From: an uncultured beta proteobacterium
GTDB taxonomy: Bacteria; Pseudomonadota; Gammaproteobacteria; Burkholderiales; Burkholderiaceae_C
Reading direction: 5' to 3'
NCBI GenBank assembly: GCA_903869595.1
Contig: CAIPZV010000034.1
Coordinates: forward strand, 1-64,000
Length of the DNA: 64,000 nt
The notes below the pieces were generated by a model. It saw nothing but the letters and a program-made list of their open reading frames with translations. It made no database searches and was not told where the DNA came from. A program made the translations under genes and the position numbers. Positions 30,288 through 41,980 of this stretch are shown here, piece by piece (the stretch's first letter is position 1; each line of letters starts with the position of its first letter).

Positions 30288-31201
30288 GCGGCCCCTTCCA
30301 TGCGGGAAATGAGTTTCGAGATTTCTATCACTTGTTGCGCTATCGGCGCGGGCACGGGCTGGGCGCCGTCCATGACGGCGCGGATGTAGTCGGCGGTGCC
30401 CGGCGGGTCGATGCCAGCGGGCAGGGTGGGCAGGCTGCCCAGGCTGCCGCTTTGGGCTTCTTGGGCAAACACGTTTTCACCGGCGATAAAGCCTTGCATT
30501 TTGGGCAGGCGGCGGGCGTCGGCCACGGCTTCGCCTTCGGTGCCGCGCAAGAGCAGGGCGTTGGCCTGCACCAGTTGCAAAGTGGCGGCCATGGAGTGCG
30601 CGTATTCCGGGTGGGTGTAGCTGGTCACCAGCAAGCTGGGCCCGGCGCAAGGGTTCATCAGCTTGACCAGGCTGTGCGCTGAATTGCGCAGTTGCACTAC
30701 GCGGCGCACTTCCAGCAGCCTTTGCAGGCCGGTGCTTAATGCGGCGGTGGGATAGAAAGCCACTTCACCAGCGGCGAGCGGCGCAAAGCTGTTGCGCGGA
30801 TGAATGCCCAATTGCTCCAGCACTTCGGCGGTAAACACGCGGCTGTTTTCGGTGGGCGTGCCGTGGATCATGACCGGGTGGCCTTCGCGTGCCAGCAGCA
30901 GGGCCAGCAAGGGCGTGAGTACCGGAATTTTGCGGGCGCCGTTGTAGCTGGGGATGACGACGACGGGCTTGTCGCCCTGGGGTAGGGTGTGCAGGCGCGG
31001 CGCCGTGGCGTCCAGAAAACCGGCCATTTCTTCAGGCGTTTCCCCCTTGACGCGCATCGCCAGGCAAAAAGCGCCTACTTCCAAATCGCTAACCGCGCCA
31101 TCGAGCAACTGGCCCCACAAATCAGCCGCCTGCGCGCGGCTCAGCCCCCGCGCCCCGTCTTTGCCGCGCCCGATTTCCCGCAAGTACATGCCAATAGCCA
31201 T
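30284..31201 (-). CDS. ybiB: YbiB-like glycosyl transferase family 3 / TrpD-like protein
   Basis: REIGRGKDGARGLSRAQAADLWGQLLDGAVSDLEVGAFCLAMRVKGET; VIPSYNGARKIPVLTPLLALLL. Confidence 0.88.
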   Translation of the reverse strand: MAIGMYLREIGRGKDGARGLSRAQAADLWGQLLDGAVSDLEVGAFCLAMRVKGETPEEMAGFLDATAPRLHTLPQGDKPVVVIPSYNGARKIPVLTPLLALLLAREGHPVMIHGTPTENSRVFTAEVLEQLGIHPRNSFAPLAAGEVAFYPTAALSTGLQRLLEVRRVVQLRNSAHSLVKLMNPCAGPSLLVTSYTHPEYAHSMAATLQLVQANALLLRGTEGEAVADARRLPKMQGFIAGENVFAQEAQSGSLGSLPTLPAGIDPPGTADYIRAVMDGAQPVPAPIAQQVIEISKLISRMEGAA

Positions 31202-31270
31202 GCTGCGATTGTCGGTGAGGGTTGCGAACCGGCGGCTATGAGCTTATGCAGAGCCCTTGCGCGGCAAAAG

Positions 31271-32203
31271 TCAGGCGGGCGCTTTCCAGTAGTGGTATGT
31301 CCAGGCGGTCGTAAAGCCAAAGCGGCTGTACAAGGCCAGCGCCGGGGCGTTGTCCGCTTCCACTTGCAAAAAAGCCCGGCTTATACCGCGTTGGCGGGCC
31401 AGGCCGGTAAATGCCGCCAGCAGGGACGCCCCCAGACCTTGGCCCTGGGCATGGGGCAGGGTGCGCATGCCGTGCAAGCTTAGCCAATCGCGGCTGATGC
31501 AGGCCGTGCCCGCCGCTAGCGACACGCCCGCGCTTTGCACATAAGCGTAGCGGGCAAAGCGGCTGCGGCTGAGCAATTGCACCCGCAAGGCGCCGTCCTC
31601 GGCGTCAAAGCCCGGCGCGGTATAGACGCTGGCCCAGGCGTGGGCGGGCGCATCTAGCAGCACGACTTCTGCGCGCTGGTTTGCGCCATCCTGCGCTGTG
31701 GCGGAGTTGTGAGCCACTGGCATGGTGTAGCCATATTCCCAAATGCTTGCGCCATCCTGCGTTGCAGCGGCGCTTTGAGCAGGGGTTGCGAGTTCTGTTG
31801 CCTGCCTTGCAGGCAGCAAAACGCCATTGCGCTCGGTTTCAAGAAAACGATTGGCCGCTGTCTGCATGTCCGCAACGGAAGCTATTTGCACATGCACCGG
31901 TGCGGTTTGGCGGTAACCCAGCGCCAGCAAGCGCGCTTGCCAGTGGCGCAGGCCCGGCGTGTCGGCGATGCGAAACATGGGTGGCAAACCTTGGTCGCGG
32001 TACAACTGCTCGATGGCGGGCAGCGCCGCGATATCAAGGTCTTGACGGCGTAGGGGAATCGCGCTGCGCGCTCGCCCGATGTCGGCTGCGTCAAAGGGCA
32101 GCAGCCAGCCGGGCAACTCGCTTTGGGCAGCGGGGCAGACGGCGTCCAGGGTGGCGCGCTCCAGGCTTTCGATGTCGTGCGGCGCGAGGGCGGTGTCTGG
32201 CAT
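31271..32203 (-). CDS. GNAT family N-acetyltransferase
   Basis: [61 protein letters not shown]; start trimmed to [10 protein letters not shown]. Confidence 0.85.
   Translation of the reverse strand: MPDTALAPHDIESLERATLDAVCPAAQSELPGWLLPFDAADIGRARSAIPLRRQDLDIAALPAIEQLYRDQGLPPMFRIADTPGLRHWQARLLALGYRQTAPVHVQIASVADMQTAANRFLETERNGVLLPARQATELATPAQSAAATQDGASIWEYGYTMPVAHNSATAQDGANQRAEVVLLDAPAHAWASVYTAPGFDAEDGALRVQLLSRSRFARYAYVQSAGVSLAAGTACISRDWLSLHGMRTLPHAQGQGLGASLLAAFTGLARQRGISRAFLQVEADNAPALALYSRFGFTTAWTYHYWKAPA
31681..31764. repeat. in-frame imperfect direct repeat within the GNAT gene
   Basis: TTGCGCCATCCTGCG occurs at 31681 and 31747 (66 bp apart); protein [28 protein letters not shown]. Confidence 0.6.
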
Positions 32204-32245
32204 GGCGGCATTGTGGCGCAGGGCTGGCCTACACTGGCGCCCGCT

Positions 32246-33469
32246 ATGAACCAAGCCGCTGCCGCACCACCTTCTGCCCAAAGCTACCAGCAGGTTTCGC
32301 CGCCGGTAACGCCAGCGGCCAGCGCTAGCAACCAACTTTTCAACGAGCATAAAAACCCGGACCCCCGGCCACTGCTGGTGCTGGGCTTTGAGTCATCCTG
32401 CGATGAAACCGGCGTGGCCTTGGTGGAGCTGCAAGGGCAAGCCGTGCCGCGTTTGCTGGCCCATGCTTTGTACAGCCAAGTGGAGATGCACCAGGCCTTT
32501 GGCGGCGTGGTGCCCGAGCTCGCCAGCCGCGACCATATCCGCCGCGCGCTCCCGCTCACCAGCGAAGTGATGGCCAGTGCCGGGCGCAGCTTGAGCGAAG
32601 TCGATGTGGTCGCCTACACGCGCGGCCCTGGGCTGGCGGGTGCTTTGCTGGTGGGCGCGGGGCTGGCCTGTGCGCTGGCGGCGGCCTTAGACAAACCCGT
32701 ACTTGGCGTGCACCATTTGGAAGGGCATTTGCTCTCGCCATTTTTGAGCGCCGACCCACCGCAGTTTCCCTTTGTAGCGCTGCTGGTATCGGGCGGCCAC
32801 ACACAGCTCATGCGCGTGGATGGCGTAGGCCGCTACGAGATGCTGGGCGAAACGATTGACGACGCGGCTGGCGAGGCTTTTGACAAGTCTGCCAAGCTCA
32901 TGGGCCTGGGCTATCCCGGCGGCCCAGCGTTGGCGGCGTTGGCGGCGCAGGGCGACCCGAAGGCCTATGCCTTGCCGCGCCCTTTGCTGCACAGCGGCGA
33001 TTTGGATTTTTCATTTGCGGGGCTCAAAACGGCGGTACTGGTGCAGTCGCAAAAAATGGTCGCCGCGCACGGCGCGCCGATTGCGCCTTCCGAATACACC
33101 TTGGCCTCTGGCGCCACGCCGGGCTTTGGCGCTTTGCCGGTGCAAGCGCAGGCCGATCTGGCTGCTTCTACGCAAGCGGCGATTGCCGATGTGCTGGTAA
33201 AAAAATCAATGACCGCGCTAAAAACGACCGGCCTCAATCGACTCGTCGTGGCCGGAGGCGTGGGCGCGAACAGGAGTTTGCGCGAGCAGCTCAACGCCCA
33301 ATGCGCAGCACGCGGCGTGCGGGTGCATTACCCTGAGCTGCACTTATGCACCGACAACGGCGCCATGATCGCCCTAGCTGCCGCGATGCGCCTGCAAAGC
33401 GGCATGCAAGCGGCCCGCCGCGACTACAGTTTTCACGTGCAGCCGCGCTGGCCTTTGCAGTCGCTTTGA
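32246..33469 (+). CDS. tsaD: tRNA N6-adenosine threonylcarbamoyltransferase
   Basis: [46 protein letters not shown]; start trimmed from 32123. Confidence 0.96.
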   Translation: MNQAAAAPPSAQSYQQVSPPVTPAASASNQLFNEHKNPDPRPLLVLGFESSCDETGVALVELQGQAVPRLLAHALYSQVEMHQAFGGVVPELASRDHIRRALPLTSEVMASAGRSLSEVDVVAYTRGPGLAGALLVGAGLACALAAALDKPVLGVHHLEGHLLSPFLSADPPQFPFVALLVSGGHTQLMRVDGVGRYEMLGETIDDAAGEAFDKSAKLMGLGYPGGPALAALAAQGDPKAYALPRPLLHSGDLDFSFAGLKTAVLVQSQKMVAAHGAPIAPSEYTLASGATPGFGALPVQAQADLAASTQAAIADVLVKKSMTALKTTGLNRLVVAGGVGANRSLREQLNAQCAARGVRVHYPELHLCTDNGAMIALAAAMRLQSGMQAARRDYSFHVQPRWPLQSL

Positions 33470-33480
33470 GATTGCGGCGC

Positions 33481-33897
33481 TTAGGAAATGTTCAGTTCAG
33501 CGGCCTTGTTCACCGGCAGTTTTTTCGCAAGGCTCAAATGCAACACGCCGTGCTCCATACGCGCTTGGCTTGTAGCGCTGTCGATTTCCTGCGCAAATTC
33601 ATACACCGCGCGGTAGCTGCGCGGCGCGCCTTCCAGCGTTTCTACACGCAGCACCGTGTCTTCAATCTGAATGCGCATATGCTCTTTGCCCACGCCGGGC
33701 AAATCTAGGCTAAAGCTGTAGGCATTGTCGTCTTCTTGCAGTGCGCTGCCCGCAACTTTGGGCGTTGGCGCCACGGCGCTAGCGCTCAGGTCGCGCACCA
33801 AGCGGCCTACTTGGGCGTAGGCTTTGCTGCGGGTGAGCACATCGGCGGCCGAAAGGGAATGCAATGCCCAAGGGGATGTAGTAGCTGTCAAAAACAT
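33481..33897 (-). CDS. Hsp20/alpha-crystallin family protein
   Basis: EDDNAYSFSLDLPGVGKEHMRIQIEDTVLRVETLEG. Confidence 0.85.
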   Translation of the reverse strand: MFLTATTSPWALHSLSAADVLTRSKAYAQVGRLVRDLSASAVAPTPKVAGSALQEDDNAYSFSLDLPGVGKEHMRIQIEDTVLRVETLEGAPRSYRAVYEFAQEIDSATSQARMEHGVLHLSLAKKLPVNKAAELNIS

Positions 33898-33990
33898 ATG
33901 GTGGCTCCGTTTAGACTCGCGGCCCTCGACATGAGGTCCGCATGGCTTCGAGGTGTGCGCATTTGTTCTGATTTCAAGGTGTTTTTCTCC

Positions 33991-35316
33991 ATGTTTATTC
34001 TTCGCATCAAGGCCTTGAAATGGCCTTGGATGGCGCTATGTGCGTGCGCTTTTTTGATGTCTTCGCTATTGCCTTTGGCGGCGCACACGCAAACCCTGCA
34101 GGCGCCCGTCAAGTTGGCTTTGATCGAGGGCTTGAGCGGCCCCAACGCCAGCGGCGGCGAAGCGGTGTATCGCAATTTGGTGTGGGCCATAGAGCGCGTC
34201 AACGCGCGCGGCGGAGTACCTTGGGGCAAGGGAAGTGTGCCGCTGGTGCTAGAGCGCTTTGACAGCCAAGGCCAAACGCAAGAGGCGCTGTCTGGCTTGC
34301 GCCTGGCCATAGACGGCGGGGCGCGGATTATTTTGCAGGGCAACTCGTCGGCGGTGGCCGCCGCCTTGATCGACGCGGTGAACAAGCACAACGCCCGCGA
34401 CCCGGCCCGGCGCGTGCTGTTTCTGAACTACGCCGCCGTGGACCCTTCGCTGACCAATGAAAAATGCAGTTTTTGGCATTTCCGCTTTGACGCCCACGCC
34501 GACATGCGCATGGCCGCGCTGATGGAGCTGCTGCGCGAGGACGCGGCGCTTAAATCGGTGTATCTGCTGGGCCAGGATTACAGCTTTGGCCAAAGTGTCT
34601 TGCGCGAGGCGCGGCGCCAGTTGGGCGCGCAAAGGCCCGATGTGCGTATCGCCGGGGACGAGTTGCATCCGCTCTTGCGCATCAAAGATTTCGCGCCCTA
34701 TATGGCCAAAATCAAAGCCAGCGGCGCGCAAGCCGTGGTCACCGGTAATTTTGGGCCGGACCTGACGCTGCTGGTCAAAGCGGCGCGCGAGTCGGGCTTT
34801 GACGGCACTTTTTACACCTTTTACGGCAATGCCCTAGGTGCGCCCGCCGCCATGGGCGAGGCGGGCGTGGGCAAGGTCATCGCCGTGGCCGATTGGCTGC
34901 CCAATGTGCAGTCGGCGCAGGCCGAAGGCTTTTATCGGGGTTTTCGGGCGCGCTTTCCCAAGCCGGACGGCGACTATGTGCATATGCGCATGCAGTTAAT
35001 GGTGGAGGCGCTGGCCCAGGCTATCGGGGAAGCCGCCAAGCGCGGCAGCGCCGATGGCGCCGCGCCCGAAGCCGCCGATATTGCCCGCGCTCTGGAGTCA
35101 GTGAGCGTAAGTTTGGCCGGCCAAACCGGCAATATGCGCGCCAGCGACCATCAATTCCAGCAGCCGCTGGTGGTTGGCGTGATGGAGCGCCAAGGCGCGC
35201 CGGGAGTGAAATTTGACGTGGAAGGCTCGGGCTACGGCTTCAAAGTCATCAAAACCCTGAGCGCCGCCCAGGCCCGCATGCCCGAAAGCTGCGTGATGCA
35301 GCGCCCGGCTTCCTAG
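33991..35316 (+). CDS. branched-chain amino acid ABC transporter substrate-binding protein
   Basis: Signal peptide MFILRIKALKWPWMALCACAFLMSSLLPLAAHTQT; VKLALIEGLSGPNASGGEAVYRNLVWAIERVNARGGV. Confidence 0.87.
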   Translation: MFILRIKALKWPWMALCACAFLMSSLLPLAAHTQTLQAPVKLALIEGLSGPNASGGEAVYRNLVWAIERVNARGGVPWGKGSVPLVLERFDSQGQTQEALSGLRLAIDGGARIILQGNSSAVAAALIDAVNKHNARDPARRVLFLNYAAVDPSLTNEKCSFWHFRFDAHADMRMAALMELLREDAALKSVYLLGQDYSFGQSVLREARRQLGAQRPDVRIAGDELHPLLRIKDFAPYMAKIKASGAQAVVTGNFGPDLTLLVKAARESGFDGTFYTFYGNALGAPAAMGEAGVGKVIAVADWLPNVQSAQAEGFYRGFRARFPKPDGDYVHMRMQLMVEALAQAIGEAAKRGSADGAAPEAADIARALESVSVSLAGQTGNMRASDHQFQQPLVVGVMERQGAPGVKFDVEGSGYGFKVIKTLSAAQARMPESCVMQRPAS

Positions 35317-35438
35317 ACGCCAGGTGGGGCCATTGCCAGGAATGGTTACAATCGACAGGCTTTGCAGTTCGCGAAGCGCACGTTTGCAGCAGTTCCAGCA
35401 GCAATCGCAAGTCCCTATAGCTATTTACGGAAACACAC

Positions 35439-35705
35439 ATGATCGCATCTGAAATCAAAGCGGCTGTCGTTAAAGACAATGCCCGCCAAGCCGGCGATAC
35501 CGGTAGCCCCGAAGTCCAAGTCGCCCTGCTGACGGCTCGCATCAACGAACTGACCCCCCACTTCAAGACCCACGCCAAAGACCACCATGGTCGCCGCGGT
35601 CTGTTGCGCATGGTCAGCCGCCGTCGCAAATTGCTTGATTACCTCAAGCACAAAGACGCAGACCGTTACACCGCACTGATCGCCAAATTGGGTCTGCGCA
35701 AGTAA
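35439..35705 (+). CDS. rpsO: 30S ribosomal protein S15
   Basis: [49 protein letters not shown]. Confidence 0.97.
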   Translation: MIASEIKAAVVKDNARQAGDTGSPEVQVALLTARINELTPHFKTHAKDHHGRRGLLRMVSRRRKLLDYLKHKDADRYTALIAKLGLRK

Positions 35706-35726
35706 TCCGGGAATATGAATACGAAG

Positions 35727-35760
35727 CGCCTGAGTTAGGACACTAGCTCAGGCGTTTTTT
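35727..35760 (+). terminator. rho-independent terminator after rpsO
   Basis: CGCCTGAG...CTCAGGCG stem followed by TTTTTT. Confidence 0.85.
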
Positions 35761-35795
35761 ACTTCGGAGACAAGGAAAGCAGTACGAAGCTGTGT

Positions 35796-35833
35796 CATTC
35801 CAGAGCAATTTGGCCCCAAGTGGCTCTGGAATG
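35796..35833 (+). promoter_or_regulatory. perfect 11-bp hairpin in the pnp leader
   Basis: CATTCCAGAGC-N16-GCTCTGGAATG, about 85 nt upstream of pnp ATG. Confidence 0.75.
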
Positions 35834-35917
35834 GCATCGTGGGCTGTGACTTTGAATCCGGGCTTTGGCGGGGTGGCCTGCACCTCCCACCTGTTGAGAA
35901 AGTAATGGAGATAACCC

Positions 35918-38032
35918 ATGACCATGTTTAAAAAAGTTAGTAAAACCTTCCAGTGGGGCCAGCACACGGTCACCATGGAAACCGGCGAAATCGCACGCCA
36001 GTCCACCGGCGCCGTGCTGCTCGATATGGACGGCACCGTCGTTTTGGCCACTGTGGTGGCCCGCACCGAAGGCAAAGCCGGCCAGGATTTCTTCCCCCTG
36101 ACGGTGGATTACCTGGAAAAAAGCTATGCCGCAGGCAAGATTCCCGGCAGCTTCTTCAAGCGCGAAGGCCGTCCCAGCGAGTTTGAGACGCTGACCAGCC
36201 GCTTGATCGACCGCCCCATCCGCCCCTTGTTCCCCGAAGGCTTCTTCAATGAAGTCCACGTCGTGGTGCACACCGTGTCGCTCAATCCCGAAGTGGACGC
36301 AGACATCGCCGCCATGATCGCTGTGAGCGCCGCTTTGTCGGTCAGCGGCGTGCCGTTTAGCGGCCCCATCGGCGCGGCCCGCGTGGGTTATGTCAATGGC
36401 CAATACATCCTTAACCCTGGCCAAACCGCCCGTAAAGATTCGGTGATGGATCTGGTGGTTGCCGGTACCGAAGCCGCTGTGTTGATGGTCGAGTCCGAAG
36501 CCCAGCAGTTGTCCGAAGAAATCATGCTCGGTGCTGTGGTGTTTGGCCATGAGCAAGGCAATATCGCCATCAACGCCATCCACGAGTTGGTGCGTGATGC
36601 CGGTAAACCCGTGTGGGACTGGAAAGCCCCGGCCAAGGACGAAGCCCTGATCGCCAAGATCGACGGCCTGGCCAAAGACAAACTGGTAGCGGCCTACCAA
36701 ATCCGCAACAAGCAAGCCCGCACCCAAGCGTGCCGCGTCGCCTATGCGGACGTGATGACCGCACTCAAAGCCGAAGGCGCTGCGTTTGACAGCGTAGGCG
36801 TGGAAGGCCTGTTGTTCGAAATCGAAGCCAAGATTGTGCGCAGCCAAATTTTGGCGGGCGAGCCCCGTATTGATGGCCGCGATACCCGCACCGTGCGCGC
36901 TATCGAAATCCGCAACGGCGTACTGCCCCGCACCCACGGTTCTGCCTTGTTCACCCGCGGCGAAACCCAGGCGCTGGTGGTCACCACCCTGGGCACTGAG
37001 CGAGATGCACAGCGCATTGATGCACTGAGCGGCGACTACGAAGACCGCTTCATGCTGCACTACAACATGCCTCCCTTTGCGACTGGCGAAACCGGCCGCG
37101 TGGGCACACCCAAGCGCCGCGAAATCGGCCATGGCCGTCTGGCTAAGCGCGCCTTGGCAGCTTGCCTGCCTAGCAAAGAAGACTTCCCTTACACGATGCG
37201 CGTGGTATCCGAAATCACCGAGTCCAATGGTTCCTCGTCCATGGCTTCGGTCTGCGGCGGCTGCCTGTCCTTAATGGACGCGGGTGTTCCCATGAAAGCG
37301 CACGTGGCGGGTATCGCCATGGGTCTGATCAAAGAAGACAACCGCTTTGCGGTGTTGACCGACATCTTGGGCGATGAAGATCATTTGGGCGATATGGACT
37401 TCAAAGTGGCCGGTACCACCAACGGTATTACCGCTTTGCAAATGGACATCAAAATCCAAGGCATTACCAAAGAAATCATGCAAGTGGCATTGGCCCAGGC
37501 CAAAGAAGCGCGCATGCACATTTTGGGCAAGATGCAAGAAGCCATGGCCGGTGCCAAAGCCGAAGTGTCCAACTTCGCGCCCCGCCTGTTCACTATGAAG
37601 ATTAACCCCGAGAAGATCCGTGATGTGATCGGCAAAGGCGGCGCCGTTATCCGCGCGCTGACCGAAGAAACTGGCACCCAGATCAATATCGAGGAAGACG
37701 GCACCATCACCATCGCTTCTAGCGACCCGGCCAAGGCCGAGCAAGCCAAGCGCCGCATCGAAGAGATCACCGCTGAAGTCGAAATCGGCAAGGTCTACGA
37801 AGGCCCGATCACCAAGATTTTGGATTTCGGTGCATTGGTCAATCTGCTGCCCGGCAAAGACGGTTTGCTGCATATCAGCCAGATCGCGCACGAGCGTGTG
37901 GAAAAAGTCACTGACTACTTGTCTGAAGGCCAGATCGTCCGCGTCAAGGTACTCGAGACGGACGAAAAAGGCCGCGTCAAGTTGTCGATGAAAGCCTTGC
38001 TCGATCGTCCTGTCCACAACGAACAGCATTGA
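35918..38032 (+). CDS. pnp: polyribonucleotide nucleotidyltransferase
   Basis: [64 protein letters not shown]-terminal KH and S1 domains. Confidence 0.98.
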   Translation: MTMFKKVSKTFQWGQHTVTMETGEIARQSTGAVLLDMDGTVVLATVVARTEGKAGQDFFPLTVDYLEKSYAAGKIPGSFFKREGRPSEFETLTSRLIDRPIRPLFPEGFFNEVHVVVHTVSLNPEVDADIAAMIAVSAALSVSGVPFSGPIGAARVGYVNGQYILNPGQTARKDSVMDLVVAGTEAAVLMVESEAQQLSEEIMLGAVVFGHEQGNIAINAIHELVRDAGKPVWDWKAPAKDEALIAKIDGLAKDKLVAAYQIRNKQARTQACRVAYADVMTALKAEGAAFDSVGVEGLLFEIEAKIVRSQILAGEPRIDGRDTRTVRAIEIRNGVLPRTHGSALFTRGETQALVVTTLGTERDAQRIDALSGDYEDRFMLHYNMPPFATGETGRVGTPKRREIGHGRLAKRALAACLPSKEDFPYTMRVVSEITESNGSSSMASVCGGCLSLMDAGVPMKAHVAGIAMGLIKEDNRFAVLTDILGDEDHLGDMDFKVAGTTNGITALQMDIKIQGITKEIMQVALAQAKEARMHILGKMQEAMAGAKAEVSNFAPRLFTMKINPEKIRDVIGKGGAVIRALTEETGTQINIEEDGTITIASSDPAKAEQAKRRIEEITAEVEIGKVYEGPITKILDFGALVNLLPGKDGLLHISQIAHERVEKVTDYLSEGQIVRVKVLETDEKGRVKLSMKALLDRPVHNEQH

Positions 38033-38100
38033 TCGATAAGGTGCCGGTTGCCGCAAGGCGGTCGGCCTTTTGAACTACCAGCGCCCAAAGGTCTTAGCCC

Positions 38101-39096
38101 ATGCAAGTCATTGAGATTTCCAGTTTCGGTGCGCCAGAGGTGCTGCGTCTGGCCGAGCGGGCCATGCCCGTGGCGACCAGCGGCGAAGTGCTGATTCGCG
38201 TGTCGGCCAGCGGTATTAACCGCCCCGACGTGTTGCAGCGCTTAGGCCACTACCCCGCGCCCCCCGGTGCCTCGGATATTCCGGGGCTGGAAGTGGCGGG
38301 CGTTATCGAGTCCGGCGACGCGCAAGCGATGGCCGAGGCAGGCTTGAAGGTGGGCGACCGGGTGTGCGCTTTGGTGGCTGGTGGCGGCTATGCGCAGTGG
38401 TGCTTGGCGCCCGTGGGCCAATGCCTGCCGGTGCCCAAGGGCTGGAGCGATACCGACGCGGCGGGTTTGCCCGAAACATTTTTTACCGTGTGGAGCAATG
38501 TGTTTGACCGGGGCCGTTTGCAGGCTGGTGAAACCCTACTGATTCAAGGCGGCTCTAGCGGGATTGGCGTAACAGCCATCCAAATGGCCAAGGCCATGGG
38601 CGCCACCGTCATCGTGACCGTAGGCAACGACGACAAATGTAAAGCCTGCTTGGCCTTGGGCGCCGACCATGCCATCAATTACAAAACCCAAGACTTTGAG
38701 GCCGAGGTGGCCCGCATCACCAACAAGCGCGGCGTGGACGTGGTGCTCGATATGGTCGCCGGCGCCTATGTGAACAAAGAGGTCAATTGCCTGGCCGAGG
38801 ATGGCCGCCTGGTGTTTATCGCGGTGCAGGGCGGGGTGAAGGCGGAGTTCAACGCCGGTCTGGTATTGCGTAAGCGCTTGACGATCACCGGCTCTACCTT
38901 GCGCATCCGGCCCGTGGCTTTCAAAGCGGCTATCGCCCAGTCTTTGCAGCGCCATATTTGGCCTTTGCTGGAAAGCGGCGCGATCAAATCGGTGCGGCAT
39001 GCGGCTTACCCAGCAGCGCAAGCGGCGCAGGCCCATGCCGAGATGGAAGCGAGCCAACACATCGGGAAAATCGTCTTGCAGTGGGACGGCGCATGA
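38101..39096 (+). CDS. NAD(P)H-quinone oxidoreductase (zinc-type MDR family)
   Basis: [59 protein letters not shown]. Confidence 0.92.
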   Translation: MQVIEISSFGAPEVLRLAERAMPVATSGEVLIRVSASGINRPDVLQRLGHYPAPPGASDIPGLEVAGVIESGDAQAMAEAGLKVGDRVCALVAGGGYAQWCLAPVGQCLPVPKGWSDTDAAGLPETFFTVWSNVFDRGRLQAGETLLIQGGSSGIGVTAIQMAKAMGATVIVTVGNDDKCKACLALGADHAINYKTQDFEAEVARITNKRGVDVVLDMVAGAYVNKEVNCLAEDGRLVFIAVQGGVKAEFNAGLVLRKRLTITGSTLRIRPVAFKAAIAQSLQRHIWPLLESGAIKSVRHAAYPAAQAAQAHAEMEASQHIGKIVLQWDGA

Positions 39097-39836
39097 AAAA
39101 GCTGGTCGCTGGCAACTGGAAGATGAACGGCTCGCTGGCGGCCAATGCGGCGCTGGTGCAGGGCTTGCTGGCCGATGGCGACCCGGCTTGGGGCTGCGAC
39201 GTTGCAGTCTGCGTGCCCGCGCCCTATTTGGCGCAATTGCAATCGCTGACCCAAGGTAGTGCCTTGGCGCTGGGCGCGCAAGATGTGTCGGCCCAAGAAA
39301 GCGGCGCATTTACCGGCGAAAGTTCGGCGGGCATGCTCAAAGATTTTGGCGTGCGTTACTGTTTGGTAGGCCATTCGGAGCGCCGCCAGTACCACCAGGA
39401 AAGTGATACCGTGGTGGCCACCAAAGCCCAGCGCGCCTTGGCCGCAGGCATTACGCCGATTGTGTGCGTCGGCGAGACTTTGGACGAGCGGGAGGCGGGC
39501 GATACCGAAGCCGTGATCAAGCGCCAACTGGCAGCGGTGGTGCATCTCAACGGCCATTGCATCAGCGAAATTGTGTTGGCCTACGAGCCAGTGTGGGCCA
39601 TTGGCACCGGCAAAACCGCCAGCCCTGCGCAAGCCCAGGCGGTTCACGCCGTGTTGCGCCAGCAATTGCAAGCGGCCAGTGCCAGCGCAGACCGGGTGCG
39701 TATTTTGTACGGCGGGAGCATGAACGCCGGCAATGCCGCGTCTTTGCTGGCCCAGCCAGATATTGATGGCGGCCTGATTGGCGGCGCCTCCTTAAAGGTA
39801 GCAGATTTTTTATCCATTATTCGGGCCGCGCAGTAA
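39093..39836 (+). CDS. tpiA: triosephosphate isomerase
   Basis: [57 protein letters not shown] overlaps upstream stop. Confidence 0.97.
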   Translation: MKKLVAGNWKMNGSLAANAALVQGLLADGDPAWGCDVAVCVPAPYLAQLQSLTQGSALALGAQDVSAQESGAFTGESSAGMLKDFGVRYCLVGHSERRQYHQESDTVVATKAQRALAAGITPIVCVGETLDEREAGDTEAVIKRQLAAVVHLNGHCISEIVLAYEPVWAIGTGKTASPAQAQAVHAVLRQQLQAASASADRVRILYGGSMNAGNAASLLAQPDIDGGLIGGASLKVADFLSIIRAAQ

Positions 39837-39869
39837 AGCGCGGTGAGCAGTTTTTTCCAGGAGTAGAAA

Positions 39870-40229
39870 ATGAGTTATGTGGTTACGATCATCCTGACAG
39901 TGCAGATGATTTCGGCGATTTCGATGATCGGTTTGATCCTGATCCAGCACGGCAAAGGCGCCGACATGGGTGCGGCCTTTGGCAGCGGCGGCTCGGGCAG
40001 CTTGTTCGGCGCCAGCGGCAGTGCCAACTTTTTGTCGCGCACTACGGCGGTCTTGGCCACGGTGTTTTTTACGGCCACCTTGGCCTTGGCCTACTTTGGC
40101 AACCTGCGCCCGACCAGCAGCGGCAGCGTGCTAGAGGCGGCCAGCGTCGCCGCCCCTGTAGCAGCGCCAGCCAGTGCCGCAGCCCCCGCGCCTGCGGCCT
40201 CTGGCGCAGCCCAAATCCCTGCGAATTGA
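39870..40229 (+). CDS. secG: preprotein translocase subunit SecG
   Basis: TVQMISAISMIGLILIQHGKGADMGAAFGSGGSGSLFGASGSANFLSRTTAVLAT. Confidence 0.95.
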   Translation: MSYVVTIILTVQMISAISMIGLILIQHGKGADMGAAFGSGGSGSLFGASGSANFLSRTTAVLATVFFTATLALAYFGNLRPTSSGSVLEAASVAAPVAAPASAAAPAPAASGAAQIPAN

Positions 40230-40347
40230 GCCGGGTCAAGTAGTCCCAAACTCCCTTGGGGAGCCTGTACAAATCAGGGTAAACTCATAGGCTATTCAAG
40301 GCCTGTAGAACAACACAGATGTTCATGGCCTTGTTGTGGAAAAAGCC

Positions 40348-40432
40348 GCCGTCGTGGTGAAATTGGTAGACACGCTATCTTGAGGTGGTAGTGGCGAAAG
40401 CTGTGCGAGTTCGAGTCTCGCCGACGGCACCA
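40348..40432 (+). tRNA. tRNA-Leu (anticodon GAG)
   Basis: GCCGTCG acceptor pairs with CGACGGC, A discriminator, CCA encoded; anticodon stem CTATC-TTGAGGT-GGTAG; long variable arm. Confidence 0.95.
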
Positions 40433-40507
40433 TAGCAAGAAAGAACTGCGTGCCCGTAAGGGTGATGCAAACAATCAGACTTTTCGTCGGACGAGCCCTA
40501 CATAGCT

Positions 40508-40867
40508 ATGAATTTGGACCAATACCTCCCTGTTTTGCTGTTCATTCTGGTCGGTGTCGCTATCGGCATCATTCCCCAGGTGCTGGGTTATATCCTCGGT
40601 CCCAACCGGCCTGATCAGGCTAAAAATTCTCCTTACGAATGTGGCTTTGAAGCCTTTGAAGACGCCCGCATGAAGTTCGATGTGCGCTACTACCTAGTCG
40701 CCATCTTGTTTATTTTGTTTGACCTAGAAATTGCCTTCCTGTTTCCTTGGGCGGTTTCGCTCAAAGAAATAGGTGCCTTGGGCTTTTGGTCGGTCATGCT
40801 GTTTTTGGGCATTCTGGTAGTGGGCTTTGCCTACGAGTGGAAAAAAGGGGCCCTTGACTGGGAATGA
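40508..40867 (+). CDS. nuoA: NADH-quinone oxidoreductase subunit A
   Basis: [44 protein letters not shown]. Confidence 0.97.
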   Translation: MNLDQYLPVLLFILVGVAIGIIPQVLGYILGPNRPDQAKNSPYECGFEAFEDARMKFDVRYYLVAILFILFDLEIAFLFPWAVSLKEIGALGFWSVMLFLGILVVGFAYEWKKGALDWE

Positions 40868-40871
40868 CACC

Positions 40872-41351
40872 ATGATTGAAGGCGTATTCAAAGAAGGCTT
40901 TGCCACTACCAGCTACGACGCAGTCGTCAACTGGGCCAAGACCGGCTCCATCTGGCCCATGACTTTCGGCCTGGCTTGCTGTGCCGTGGAGATGATGCAT
41001 GCGGCTGCGGCGCGTTATGACATCAGCCGCTTTGGCTCGGAAGTATTTCGCGCCAGCCCGCGCCAGTCCGACCTGATGATTGTGGCCGGCACGCTGTGCA
41101 ACAAGATGGCGCCTGCGCTGCGCAAAGTCTATGACCAGATGTCCGAGCCGCGCTGGGTGCTGTCCATGGGTTCTTGTGCCAACGGCGGCGGCTATTACCA
41201 CTACAGCTACTCGGTGGTGCGCGGCTGTGACCGCATCGTGCCGGTCGATGTCTATGTACCCGGTTGCCCGCCTACGGCTGAGGCGCTGCTCTATGGCATT
41301 TTGCAACTCCAACAAAAAATCCGCCGCACCGAAACCATCGCGCGCGCCTGA
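40872..41351 (+). CDS. nuoB: NADH-quinone oxidoreductase subunit B
   Basis: [30 protein letters not shown]...[21 protein letters not shown]. Confidence 0.97.
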   Translation: MIEGVFKEGFATTSYDAVVNWAKTGSIWPMTFGLACCAVEMMHAAAARYDISRFGSEVFRASPRQSDLMIVAGTLCNKMAPALRKVYDQMSEPRWVLSMGSCANGGGYYHYSYSVVRGCDRIVPVDVYVPGCPPTAEALLYGILQLQQKIRRTETIARA

Positions 41352-41359
41352 GCCCATCC

Positions 41360-41968
41360 ATGACTTCTTATTCTGTTCGTCCTGAAGATACCCAGGCTGC
41401 TATTGCGCAGGCACTGGGTGACAAAGTCAAACGCATTTCGGTAGATCTGGGTGAAGTCAAAGTATTGGTTTCCGCCGCCGACTACCACGCGGCAGCGCTG
41501 TTGCTGCGCGACACTGCAGGCTGCCAGTTTGAGCAAATGATGGATTTGTGCGCCGTGGACTATTCAAGCTACGGCGATGGCCGTTACGAAGGCCCGCGTT
41601 ACTGCGTGGTGGTGCATTTGTTGTCGGTTAGCCTGAACCAGCGCGTGCGCCTCAAAGTGTTCGCCACCGACGACGATATGCCGGTGCTGGACTCCATCAA
41701 CGACATTTGGAACTCAGCCAACTGGTTCGAGCGCGAAGCGTTTGACCTGTTTGGCGTGGTGTTTGAAGGCCACGACGACCTGCGCCGCATCCTGACGGAC
41801 TACGGATTTATCGGCCACCCCTTCCGCAAAGACTTCCCCACCACCGGGCATGTGGAAATGCGCTACGACGCCGAGCAGAAGCGGGTGATTTACCAGCCGG
41901 TGACGATCGAGACGCGTGAAATCACGCCGCGCATCATCCGCGAAGAGAATTACGGAGGCCTGCACTAA
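41360..41968 (+). CDS. nuoC: NADH-quinone oxidoreductase subunit C
   Basis: [40 protein letters not shown]. Confidence 0.96.
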   Translation: MTSYSVRPEDTQAAIAQALGDKVKRISVDLGEVKVLVSAADYHAAALLLRDTAGCQFEQMMDLCAVDYSSYGDGRYEGPRYCVVVHLLSVSLNQRVRLKVFATDDDMPVLDSINDIWNSANWFEREAFDLFGVVFEGHDDLRRILTDYGFIGHPFRKDFPTTGHVEMRYDAEQKRVIYQPVTIETREITPRIIREENYGGLH

Positions 41969-41980
41969 GCAGGGCTCGCC

